Assembly (NCBI RefSeq): GCF_048128805.1
Contig: NC_135997.1
Location: 1,197,934-1,261,933 of the forward strand
Reading direction: 5' to 3'
Length of the DNA: 64,000 nt
DNA from: Centroberyx gerrardi
Lineage: Eukaryota; Chordata; Actinopteri; Beryciformes; Berycidae
Part shown: piece after piece, positions 36,434 through 46,277 of the stretch
Numbering within the stretch: position 1 is the stretch's first letter
Layout: each line of letters begins with the position of its first letter
The notes under the pieces: model-generated
Database searches by the model: none
Seen by the model: only the letters and a program-made list of their open reading frames with translations
What the model was told of the DNA's origin: nothing
Made by a program: the position numbers and the translations under genes

Positions 36434-39400
36434 TTGATTTGGCATGTCACCATAATCACCAGCTATGTAGCGGTATTAATGATCATGTCAGTGCGACCAT
36501 GCTGGGATGTCACAATGTCGACGTCGGGAAAAGCCAACTTCCCTACAAAGCACGTCTGCTTGCCGTTTTTTCGGAGCGGACAGTATGGAGCATATCGTGA
36601 TGTCTTAAACAACGGTCAAGCGTACTTTGTACCGCAACGTAACGATTCATCCAAGAGTCGAAACAACAACGGATACCACGCATTTCGGAAATTGCTCAGC
36701 TACCTGTTGACAACAACTCTCCTACTCTCTGGGGATGTCCAGCCCAATCCCGGGCCTAATAAACAAACTGAACTCACCACGGTGGAGACAGCCGGCGACG
36801 TGCAGGTGGTCGGCGAGTTGGGTGAGTGTCAAGGCCCGATGTTATCTGCATCTCCCTGTTCTTGTCCGGGAATTGACATGAGCCATAGAAAAGTATCCAC
36901 TTTGATTTCAGTGTCTTCCGATATTGAACTGGACCCTGTAAATACCGTTACCAGGCAACTACCAGCAGCAGCCAATCAAAATAAGGCGACGACACAACAG
37001 CTAATCAAAAGGAAGCATAAACTCTTAAACCCTGCAATCATTAAGCGCAAGAGGTGGAACTTCTTCCAAACTGTCAATCAAGCACGAATACTGTGGGATC
37101 CGCGAGCAAAACCCAAGGGATTACTTGGAGGGCACATAAACATTCGCAGTGTCACTGGGAAAAGTGAACAAATTCAACATCTTATCGCAGACTCGAATTT
37201 GGATTACCTGTGTCTATCAGAGACCTGGCTACATAAAAACTCTCCAAGTGCAGCACTAAGCGTCCCGGGCTACAATATCTACAGGAGGGACAGACCTGAA
37301 GGAAGAGGAGGGGGGATAATGTTTTATGTCAGAGATAATATCAGTTGCCGTCAAATCCAGTGGCGATGTGATAATGGACTTGAATGTATTGGACTTAATA
37401 TTACATTATCTCCACAAATGTCTTTCACCCTTGTTGGTTTGTATAGACCACCCTCTTCCAAAACTACTTTTTTTGACCAATTAAGCAGTATACTAAAAGA
37501 ATGTAATTTCGACAAAGAGGTAATTTTAATGGGGGATTTTAACATAAATTGGGAAGATAAATGCAATAGAAGTGCTCTTAAACGAATTACAAATATCTTT
37601 GACCTGACACAGCTAATTAAGGGACCAACAAGAATAACACAGTTGTCAAAAACACAGATAGATTTGATATTCAGTAATAAACCAGAGAGAATTGTCAAAA
37701 CATTTAATATGATCACTGGGCTATCTGATCATAACTTAACCCTTGTAGTTAGGAAATTGTCCAAAAAGCGCCTTAGTCCTTGTGATGTAAGAAAGCCCAG
37801 TCAGCTCAGAATACCTAAGGGAGAACAAAATAACTTTGAAAATGCAATTAAAGGGATTAAATGGAATAATATTCTGTCTTATTCTGATGTTGACTCTGAC
37901 TGCCAGGTCTTTTTGTCCACAATCCAATGTATAATGAATACTTTTTTAAGGAAAACTAAACCTGACCGCAGACAAAAAAACGCTCTTCCATGGTTAAGTG
38001 GTGACATACATAAATGGATGAGAGAACGTGATGCGGCACTGAAAGCAGCTCTAAAATCAAAATTAGTTACTGATAGATTAAAGTTTGTGGGACTACGAAA
38101 TAAGGTAACAAAAGAAATTAGGAAAGCAAAAGCAAAATTTTTTATTAATATCATTGACCAAGCAAAGGGAAATTCCAAATTGATTTGGGAAAACTTAAAG
38201 AGGTTGACAGGGAAACATCATACTGGTAATGAAAAGCGCCTTGAAATCTGTGTGAATGGCAGTATTACACAGGATGAAGCTCAAATAGCAGCAACTTTTA
38301 ATTCATATTTTGTGGAATCAGTACGGACACTAATACAGAGCTCTTCCACCAATCTACTAAGTATAATGCCTGTAAATTACAATCAACCTGTGTTTGAGAT
38401 TAGGGAAATTTCTGAAACAAAAGTAAGAATGATTATAAACTCCCTAAAGAATTCCAAAGCCAAAGATGTGTATGGACTGGACACAATGTTCCTGAAAATG
38501 TTTAATGAGTGTTTGTCTGGTCCAATAACAAATGTTATCAATAGATCCATTAATGAAGGGGTCTTCCCAAGAGCATGGAAGACAGCCATAATAACACCTA
38601 TTTACAAAACAGGTGGTCCTTCAGAGGTATGCAATTACAGGCCAATTAGCATAGTACCTATCGTGTCAAAGGTAATTGAAAGATATGTAGCAGAACAACT
38701 TACTAGCCACCTTAACAAAAGCCCTTTCAGACTGCATCCCATGCAGTTTGGTTTTAGATCTAACCATTCAACGGAAACTGCTAACTGCTTTCTCCTGGAG
38801 AATATGAAATCTAAACTAGATAAGGGGGGAGTTGTTGGGGCCATATTCTTAGATCTAAAGAAAGCCTTTGACACTGTGGATCATGATGTCCTACTTGCAA
38901 AGCTTTCAATGTTCAACTTCTCCCCGAATGCTATTAAATGGATGCAATCCTATCTGGAAGGCAGAGCACAGAGGGTTAAGATAAATGGGGAGCTGTCATC
39001 AGCCCTTAGTTGTGATATCGGTGTACCTCAGGGATCAATTCTGGGGCCCCTGTTGTTTAGCCTTTACATAAATGATCTTCCCACTGTATGCAATGAGTCT
39101 GAGCTTCAAATGTACGCAGATGATACTGTCATTTATGTACATGCAGCGACCAAACAGCAAGCTGCATGTAAGCTCACGGCAGTGATGGCCTATGTCACAC
39201 AGTGGCTTAATAACTCCTGTCTTCACTTAAACATAAAGAAAACAGTTTGTATGTTCTTCACTAAGAGGTCAACAGATAATCTCACACCTAACGTTTATGT
39301 TGCAGGGGAAAAGCTGACAGTGGTATCTGATTTCAAATATCTTGGTGTAACAATTGATTCTAATCTTACATTTAAAAAACAAATTAAGATGGTAACAAAG

Positions 39401-39958
39401 GTAGTAAAGTTCAACTTGTCAAATTTCCGCCATATCAGAAACTGTCTAACTACTAAGGCAGCAACACTATATTTCAATGCCATGATCATGTCATATTTGT
39501 CATACTGTTTGACTAGCTGGGCACAAGCCTCCTGTACAACACTCAAACCTGTACAGTCAGTATACCACCAGGCTCTTAAGGTGCTTGACAGGAAGCCAAA
39601 CACCCATCACCATTGTTACTGCCTAAGAAATCATAATTTACTGAGCTGGGACAATCTTATCAAATTTACAGACGCTTGTCTTGTCTATAAGATTCTGCAT
39701 GGCTTGGCTCCTCCCCCTCTTAGTGCTTTTATAAAGCAGAAAACAACTAATGATAGACATACTAGGTCTGTGGCAAGAGGGGATTGTATAATACCTATGA
39801 GGAGGACTGCCTTCGGACAGTCAGCTTTTTCAGTGAGAGCAGCTCACACATGGAACAGTCTGCCAACACTTATCAGAGACTGTGACACATATCGTTCATT
39901 TAAAATTAATTTAAAATCATGGTTAAAAGACAATCAAGTGTGTGGCCATACACTGTAA
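36434..39958 (+). CDS. LINE polyprotein (AP endonuclease and reverse transcriptase)
   Basis: An uninterrupted frame of 1174 codons. The first few codons may be flank, so the true start is probably a later Met. Residues 100-108 read GDVQPNPGP, a 2A-like motif after a hydrophobic run. Residues about 230-435 form an AP-type endonuclease (SETWL, GRGGGI, GDFNI, TQIDLIF, GLSDHN). A reverse transcriptase follows at about 680-960 (NYRPISIVP, FGFRSNHSTE, FLDLKKAFDTVDHD, GVPQGSILGPLLF, MYADDTVIY). The C-terminal part (LNHLHLN-type thumb and WNSLP tail) is that of the CR1/L2 group in the Jockey superfamily. It would copy its own RNA by target-primed reverse transcription in the nucleus. With no stop or frameshift it could still be active; no separate ORF1 was seen. 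Confidence 0.9.
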   Translation: MIWHVTIITSYVAVLMIMSVRPCWDVTMSTSGKANFPTKHVCLPFFRSGQYGAYRDVLNNGQAYFVPQRNDSSKSRNNNGYHAFRKLLSYLLTTTLLLSGDVQPNPGPNKQTELTTVETAGDVQVVGELGECQGPMLSASPCSCPGIDMSHRKVSTLISVSSDIELDPVNTVTRQLPAAANQNKATTQQLIKRKHKLLNPAIIKRKRWNFFQTVNQARILWDPRAKPKGLLGGHINIRSVTGKSEQIQHLIADSNLDYLCLSETWLHKNSPSAALSVPGYNIYRRDRPEGRGGGIMFYVRDNISCRQIQWRCDNGLECIGLNITLSPQMSFTLVGLYRPPSSKTTFFDQLSSILKECNFDKEVILMGDFNINWEDKCNRSALKRITNIFDLTQLIKGPTRITQLSKTQIDLIFSNKPERIVKTFNMITGLSDHNLTLVVRKLSKKRLSPCDVRKPSQLRIPKGEQNNFENAIKGIKWNNILSYSDVDSDCQVFLSTIQCIMNTFLRKTKPDRRQKNALPWLSGDIHKWMRERDAALKAALKSKLVTDRLKFVGLRNKVTKEIRKAKAKFFINIIDQAKGNSKLIWENLKRLTGKHHTGNEKRLEICVNGSITQDEAQIAATFNSYFVESVRTLIQSSSTNLLSIMPVNYNQPVFEIREISETKVRMIINSLKNSKAKDVYGLDTMFLKMFNECLSGPITNVINRSINEGVFPRAWKTAIITPIYKTGGPSEVCNYRPISIVPIVSKVIERYVAEQLTSHLNKSPFRLHPMQFGFRSNHSTETANCFLLENMKSKLDKGGVVGAIFLDLKKAFDTVDHDVLLAKLSMFNFSPNAIKWMQSYLEGRAQRVKINGELSSALSCDIGVPQGSILGPLLFSLYINDLPTVCNESELQMYADDTVIYVHAATKQQAACKLTAVMAYVTQWLNNSCLHLNIKKTVCMFFTKRSTDNLTPNVYVAGEKLTVVSDFKYLGVTIDSNLTFKKQIKMVTKVVKFNLSNFRHIRNCLTTKAATLYFNAMIMSYLSYCLTSWAQASCTTLKPVQSVYHQALKVLDRKPNTHHHCYCLRNHNLLSWDNLIKFTDACLVYKILHGLAPPPLSAFIKQKTTNDRHTRSVARGDCIIPMRRTAFGQSAFSVRAAHTWNSLPTLIRDCDTYRSFKINLKSWLKDNQVCGHTL

Positions 39959-40226
39959 CTTATTCAAATAATCTGAAGCGTGCTTTGTTTTATGTATTGT
40001 TGTCCTTGTTTTAAAGTATTTTATGTGTTCTTATGAAGTGTGCTCTGCTATATGTACAGTATTGCTGTTCCTGATTTAATGTATTTTATGTGTCTTTTGT
40101 AGCTGTCATTACACCTGCCCAGGGACTGCAGTTGAAAATTAGCTAAGATGGCTAAGCTGGCACATTTACAGAAATGTTTATTAATGTGCACTGTCCCTGT
40201 AACTTTAAACTGTATAAATAAATAAA
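36445..40226 (+). mobile_element. near full-length CR1/L2-like LINE
   Basis: It interrupts the left duplication arm between sequences that are contiguous in the right arm, which fixes its borders to within about 10 bp. The 3' end has ATAAATAAATAAATT-type tail repeats in place of poly(A), as expected for this LINE group. The 3' UTR (39959-40226) contains ATTTTATGTGT repeats. No clear target-site duplication was seen beyond a possible TTGATT. Confidence 0.85.
36731..36757 (+). other. 2A-like ribosome-skipping motif in the LINE
   Basis: It encodes GDVQPNPGP in the frame of the LINE polyprotein. The general 2A signature is D-(V/I)-E-x-N-P-G-P; here Gln replaces Glu. It is preceded by a Leu/Thr-rich hydrophobic stretch. 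Active 2A sequences are known from APE-type LINEs, so a break between Gly and the last Pro is possible but untested. Confidence 0.7.
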
Positions 40227-40304
40227 TTGATTCATGAACTACATGAACAAACACATTGATCCTTCATAGAAAAGGTCTTATTTCAATCACTCCACATCCT
40301 CTCT

Positions 40305-41523
40305 CTACAGTATGTTGGCCTCACAGGAGTAAGGCTGCAGTATCTGAAGTGTAACAATCCGTTTAATAGCTTTTCTGAACCAGGGGTAGAAAAGGGCATA
40401 GATCACAGGATTTAAACAGGAGTTAATATAGAACAGACAGACCACTAATGCCGCAGATGAAGCACTGATCAAGGTGTTCTGGCCTGCCAGAGAGAGACAG
40501 TAATATGGACAGAAACATATTAGAAACACAGCTATGACAATACCAAGAGTCCTGGCTGCTTTCCTCTCAGATTTCTTAGCAGTCACTGAAACCCGGAGTG
40601 TGACAGCTGCAATGTGGGACCGCATGGCACGAGCCTGAGACACAGCCACCACAAATACTCTCATATACAGAACTATGATGACAGTAACGGGAACAATAAA
40701 GGCAAAAACAAGGTCAACAAGTCCTGCATTGTAGTTAATGACAACCACACACTCTCCAACGCAGGAATTATACCTGCCTGGTTGTGTTAGGTGATCCTTT
40801 AGAATCAGAATGTTATACAAAGCAGCACAGCCCCAACACAGAAAAACACAGATTTGAACTCTTCTGTGAGTGACTTTGGTGGGGTAAAGCAGAGAGTCAC
40901 AAATAGCCACGTAGCGGTCGACTGATATGAGCACAATGTTTCCTATTGAGACAGAGATGATGGTAAAGACAGCAAAGAAAGACATAGTACACATGAGGTC
41001 ACCCAGAAACCAACAGCCCCCTGTAAAGAGGATTCCAGCCGGCATCAAGAGGCCCATGAGGAGGTCTGAAACAGCCAGGGAGAGGAGGAGGAGGTTGGTG
41101 GGGGTGTGGAGCTGCCTGGAGTGAAACAGGAGCATTATATTCATGAATTTGAAATTGTAGTATACAAATATCAGTAATATATTTTATCACTAGACGTAGC
41201 AGATATCAAGCATTATAAAAAGCAGCATACAAAAGCATTATTTAGCAACTTAGTTCTTTTCATCAATGGCCAAGATACGACAATTTCTATGTTCTATGCC
41301 ATGATCCTTTTCTTTTTGAAAGTCTTGTATATGACAAAATCTATAGCTGCCTGTAGTGGGAGATGGAGATGATGACCAGCAGGTTCAGAGCCACAGAGAG
41401 CAGAGAGACAGAGGACAACATAATATGGAGGAGTACGGCTTCGGAGTGAGGACGCATCGGCTTCCTGCAGGAGGTGTTGAGGAGGTGTGGAAAGCAGAGT
41501 TCAGCTCCTGCCAGGGTCTCCAT
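40305..41523 (-). CDS. class III trace amine-associated receptor (left copy, two exons)
   Basis: Exon 1 is 41523-41351 and exon 2 is 41115-40305, joined in phase (AG|G) to give 327 aa, the usual TAAR length. The start METLAGAELCFPHLLNTSC is the typical teleost TAAR N-terminus, with an N-glycosylation site at Asn16. Seven membrane segments follow, with DRYVAIC at the end of TM3 and NSCLNPVIYALFYPWF in TM7, which is the TAAR fingerprint. These GPCRs detect amines in olfactory neurons. Counting from Cys3.25 and DRY3.49, position 3.32 is Val, not the classical Asp, while Asp5.42 is present in VDLVFAFIVP. The 235-bp intron has a GC donor. The protein ends five residues earlier than the right copy because a Tyr codon is TAG. 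The neighbour is its inverted twin at 55394. Start at the second Met of the frame was chosen from family knowledge. Confidence 0.88.
41116..41350 (-). other. GC-AG intron of the left TAAR gene
   Basis: The exon 1 border reads CACTACAG|GCAGCTATAG and the exon 2 border reads TTTCACTCCAG|GCAGCTCCAC. CAGGCAGCT therefore stands at both ends of the intron as a 9-bp direct repeat. No GT donor fits the frame, so GC is the likely donor. Intron gains in class III teleost TAARs have been reported. Confidence 0.7.
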
Positions 41524-41965
41524 CACCAGAGAGAGAGGAGGAGAGGAGAAGCTGCGGAGGTCTGGCAGCTTTCTGACCAAAGCTCTCTATCATACAGCTG
41601 ATTTATCTCTCTCTCCCCCCTCCTTCCCATCCTTTCCTTCCTCTCTTTCTCTTAAAGATTGAAATCCCTCCCCTCTCTCTCTGCCTATCCTCTCCATCTC
41701 TATCTTCATCACTCTCTGCTGCGCTGTCTCTCTTCTTCCTCATGTCTCTTATTCCCTTGTCTTTTTTCCTCGCGCCTCCTTCCTTACCCATCCTTTGGCT
41801 CTCTCATTACACCCACTCAATCCTTTCTGACCTCTCTTTCTCCTCCCTTTCTTTCTTCTTCCTCCTCATCCCCTCTCTTCCTCTGATGTAAAATGTGTCT
41901 GACAGAAAGCCTTTCCTTTCCATAAAGTAAAGCTCTGCAGTGGGCTTTGGAGTGGCCTGGCTTTC
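41524..41965 (-). promoter_or_regulatory. 5' flank of the left TAAR gene, shared with the right arm
   Basis: On the minus strand this is purine-rich and corresponds to 51595-51979: both have GCAGAG near the outer side, ACATCAGAGG, GAGGAAGAAGAGAGACAG and GTGATGAAGAT in the same order. It probably holds the 5' UTR and promoter. No TATA box was fixed. Confidence 0.55.
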
Positions 41966-43519
41966 AAGCTTCTGTATGGCTCTCTCTAAGCCTGCTGCCC
42001 TTGACTTCTCCGAGGACCAAGCTCGCTTGTGCTACCATCATTGCTGTCAAAGACTCCCAGGAAGCCATCGACGCACCCGAGAACTGCAAACCCCAGCTTT
42101 GCATTGCCTAAGAAGCTCAGAGGCTCAAAGTGGTTGCTACCCAAGGCAATGACCTCGCCCCAAGGACTCTAATAAAGAGGGCGATACATATGTCCCCTCT
42201 GCCCCCACAGTGCTCCTCTACCCTGAGTTGGGCTTACCAGTTTGACCCAGGCCCTCTGTCTTTTGGGCACCGCCTAATGGAAGGACAAACTCTGATGGTG
42301 AAGACATGCAAATAAGAAATGAGGCATAATTCCTAAATGCCTGATGTCAGAGCAACCAAATTTCACATACATGTTTGAGAATGGCCCAGATGTGTGTCAG
42401 AACACATTTGGTCATGTTGAATATGACCACAATCACGACAAATTGGCAATTTTTCAAATGGCAACATGTCAGGCACCATTTTACCTGCATGTTCTATCGT
42501 TGAGATGTAGAACTATTCCAAAATGTGAATCAAGCTTATACTGTCACTGTCAAATCATTTGCCCAGTGGGCATGGATCCTGCTAAAGGGGTCCAAGCACG
42601 TAGTGCTGGAACCCTGTTGTATTTGCTGGAATTCTTTCTTTTTTTCTTCTTTTTCTCCACTAAAAGTGTCTGCAGCTCGGAAGCAACCATATTTGGCAGG
42701 TGGGCTCTTATGGCCCCCCACTACTCATGCAAAGCAGCATATTGGCCAAATGGTGGCACTATACTGCATATTTTCATGTTTTGGTCTGTAACTCTCACCA
42801 CACCACAAGTTCAACTGATGCCAAACATTGTACACAAAAAACTTTTCCCTAAGGCTTTTCATTGTTCTTAATATCAATACCAAATTTGGCAAACATGTTT
42901 AAGGGAATGAGTTACACAAACACATTAAAGCAGCCCAACTAGATGATGAACTAATGATACAGCTACAGTTAACTGACCAACCTGACAGAGTAAGTGGCTA
43001 AGCAGAAAAATGGTCATAACTCATTGACTGTGTGTCCAATCTTCATGAAACTTGGTACACATCTCCTGTAGAAGAAATCAACCTTGTTTTCATAATTATG
43101 CAAAAATTGGCCAATACAGGGTGTCACTAATGCTTTTGCTGATTCTTGTTAAGCCTGTTAAAGCTAGAGCTTCGAAACTTGTAACATCCAAAAGGGAGCG
43201 CTACAATCATCAAACTCAAAATGAAAAAAAATGAAAAATGAGTTCTTAACACTTTGACATGCCAGCTAAAATCAGTTTCTTAGACACTTTACCAGATATC
43301 CGGTCTTCACTTAGTTGTTGAATGGATTCAACCAATCAAAAGTGGGAGTTGCTCCATGTAAACAGAGCCCCCTTGAAACACCTGCTGTGATACAACTTCT
43401 ACTGCAATTAAACTTTTATCGTATCCTGTGGGCAGCCCGCCAACATATGTGACTTGTCAAATAAATGTCGGAAGTACAATTCCTGAAGTGATTTGAAATG
43501 TTTTATATTGTGAAGAGAT
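41966..43519. other. spacer between arms, non-coding
   Basis: Text such as AACTTGGTACACATCTCC and CAGGGTGTCACTAATGC (43040-43130) is typical of a dispersed non-coding fish repeat. No gene was recognised. Confidence 0.4.
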
Positions 43520-43875
43520 TAGCCCAATGAGTCAGACCCATGGAAAGCTATGCAAGTTACGCTTCCCATAAAGTCTGACATCTATGCATTGGCAAAATTA
43601 CAAAATACGTCTCCCTGCGAAAACAACTGCATAGAGTTACTTTGACTACTCAGGATGGTGTGTGTGGGTCTTGTCTCTCTCTTAGCAATGTATTCAGGAT
43701 GACAGACAAATTTCTGCTTCTTGTGCATGGAAGCTGAACTTCAAAATAAAAGCCCCCCCCCATATGCTAGGCTTACTCACACCTCATTGCAATAATATAG
43801 GCTAATACTTCCATGGTCAGGGCCTACGGGTGGTATAGCTAGCATAGCATTCCATGGGTCTGACTTATTGGGCTA
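43520..43875. mobile_element. MITE with 34-bp imperfect TIRs
   Basis: TAGCCCAATGAGTCAGACCC at 43519 is mirrored by GGGTCTGACTTATTGGGCTA ending at 43875, and the next 14 bp also pair (CATGGAAAGCTATGC versus GCATAGCATTCCATG). The ends are TA. Confidence 0.75.
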
Positions 43876-44272
43876 TAGAGAGATGAAACATGAACGGATA
43901 TATGTTGTTGAAATGTTTTTTCTGAGAGAATTTCCTCCTTGTGTTCGGAACTTGCTAACAACTCCCTCAAGTGGAAGTGCTCTCCCAAGGCTCTAAACTA
44001 TGGGAACAGAAAGGATATGAGTGTAGTTCCGGTCAGAGTTCCGGTTATATACTCTCAAGAGGAGGTTGCCCCGAATCAGGATGGATTCGACGAAAGATTT
44101 GTCTGACTTCAGCCATTTTCGGTAACCCAGAGACTCCTATATCTTATATCCTGATATAGCATTGCCCTCCTAGACTGTAAGATGCTGGAAAAAAAACAAT
44201 ATGATTTCTGAAATCCTCATACCTTTATTAGCAAACATGTCAAAATTGTAATATGTCAAAAACTGAGCATAC
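43876..44272. other. non-coding stretch, no recognised gene
   Basis: Unique sequence; I see no exon or element end. Confidence 0.4.
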
Positions 44273-46233
44273 ACACAGAAAAATAAAGGTGCGAACTTGA
44301 ACCTGGAACTAGAAATGGTTCTTCGGAGTGATGCCATAGAAGAACCATTTCCGGTTCTTTAAAGAACCATTTCTGCACTCCTTTGCTTAGACACCCGCAT
44401 TGTGATTTTGTTTACCTGCCCTTGTATAGCCTCATTTGCTAGCCTCCATATACTATGGAGGGGTTTGGTTATTTTCCACATTTATGCCGTCACCCCAACC
44501 TGGTCTCACGGCGGTTCGTGAAATAGTCACGTAATTTAATCTATCGATTCGTGTTCATGGACACAATTTTTCCATTTTTTTTGTGACACTCAGCACGACT
44601 TTCAAACTAATGTATTTCAATTCGAAATATCTTTCGTGCCTGCAGCACGTTTTTTTTTCTGTCAGTCAGGACTCGGGAGCACAGAAGCCGTAACATAACC
44701 TTCGATTTTAATGATATCTTTAACATTTCTCAACACAAAAACACGATAGGTTAATGTTATGGCCATCCGTTTTAATTATTTCACCTTCGATTCTGAGAAA
44801 ACAAGTTTTTTTGTCAGTTTTGGACGATAGCGGAAGCGGCTACATTAGCCTACCCATGATCGTCAGCGACCGTTACTATGGTGAAGCAAGACGCCAGCTA
44901 AAGCCATAACATAACCTATGATATCTTTAACATTTCTCAACACAAAAACACGAAAGTGTCCTTGATAACTCAACAATACGATAGGTTAATGTTATGGCCA
45001 TCCGTTTTAATTATTTCACCTTCGATTCTGAGAAATCAAGTTTTTTTTGTCAGTTTTGGACGATAGCGGAAGCGGCTACATTAGCCTACCCATGATCGTC
45101 AGCGACCGTTACTATGAAAAAAAAGATATAAAAGATATATCTACTTAATATATCAAATATCTAGTACAGCCGAACTAGTAATTACAGTGCATGTAGATGA
45201 TCTATGTTAAGAAAAAGTAAAGATGTTGGTTTATTTCAGATATTTTAGCCAAAACAGGAGTCGAACACACACACACGTTGGATGACGTGGCTCACGGAAG
45301 GGCTGTTGTTTGGCGGACTTGGCGCATTCGACTGCTGTTTTGGCTAAAATATCTGAAATAAACCAACATCTTTACTTTTTTTTTACTAGATATTTGATAT
45401 ATTCAGTAGATTTATCTTTTTACGAACCTACTTACAACCCTACTTTGCAAACTGGAAGAACTACAACTCTGGTGGCGATTTGTATCAAGCTGCATGGCGC
45501 GGCTCTAGGGAATTGTAGTTTTTAAAAAATATTAGCGTTTTTCCTACAATTGGAAGTTGTAAATACTGAATTGAGAGTACACTGAGGAGTTTAAGGGGAT
45601 GGTAAACACATTTGTGTAATCAGATTTTAATATCTAATTGTTAAATGGGTGAAAATTAATTTTAACCATATTTTACCCATATTTGACAGCGCCCCCAGTT
45701 GTTGACTATACTCACATGATAGCTGAGGTCAAGAGCTCTCTATAACAGTTGGTCCCATCTGTAACCCCTTTTGTTGCTGAATTATAAGCCTTCAAACATA
45801 CACCGAGGTCAAGGTTCAAAGGACAGTATTTCAAAGCAGGAGCCATGTAGAATCTTCATACTGACATATGTTACTCTCCAGGTCGAGACCTTTCCAACGA
45901 TGTGTTTGGTTTAGCTCTACGACAAAGTTTTAATTTTCTCATTTCAGCGACACAAGCCATCCAGGCCTAGTTTCACAGAGCACTTTGAAGGCCCAATATA
46001 TAAAATGAAGCTTTTTGTTTCTTTGTCAGCCCACAGTTGTTCTTCTGGTTTGCAAAGTAGGGTTGTAAATCTAGGGTTGTAAAAATATATATATATCTAT
46101 ATCTACTAAATATATCAAATATCTAGTACAGCCAAACTAGTAATTACACTGCATCTAGATGTGTGTTAAGAAAATGTTAAGAAAAAGTAAAGATCTTGGT
46201 TTATTTCAGATATTTTAGCCAAAACAGGAGTCG

Positions 46234-46277
<44 letters not shown>

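Larger units (their letters stand above)
36047..41965. repeat. left arm of a large inverted duplication
   Basis: Reading outward from the TAAR gene, the left arm matches the reverse complement of the right arm (51595-58735) in the same order: 5' GA-rich flank, TAAR intron end and exon 2, 3' UTR, and an outer 300-bp block (36047-36350 versus 58440-58733, highly similar). A LINE interrupts this arm between about 36445 and 40226. The outer border lies near AAGCTGAATATGATGTAC and the inner border near CACTGCAGAG. Confidence 0.85.

Noticed and set aside
43020..43240. Possible conserved exon near CATAACTCATTGACTG
   Set aside because: The wording belongs to a dispersed non-coding repeat common in fish, and no splice-compatible frame was seen.
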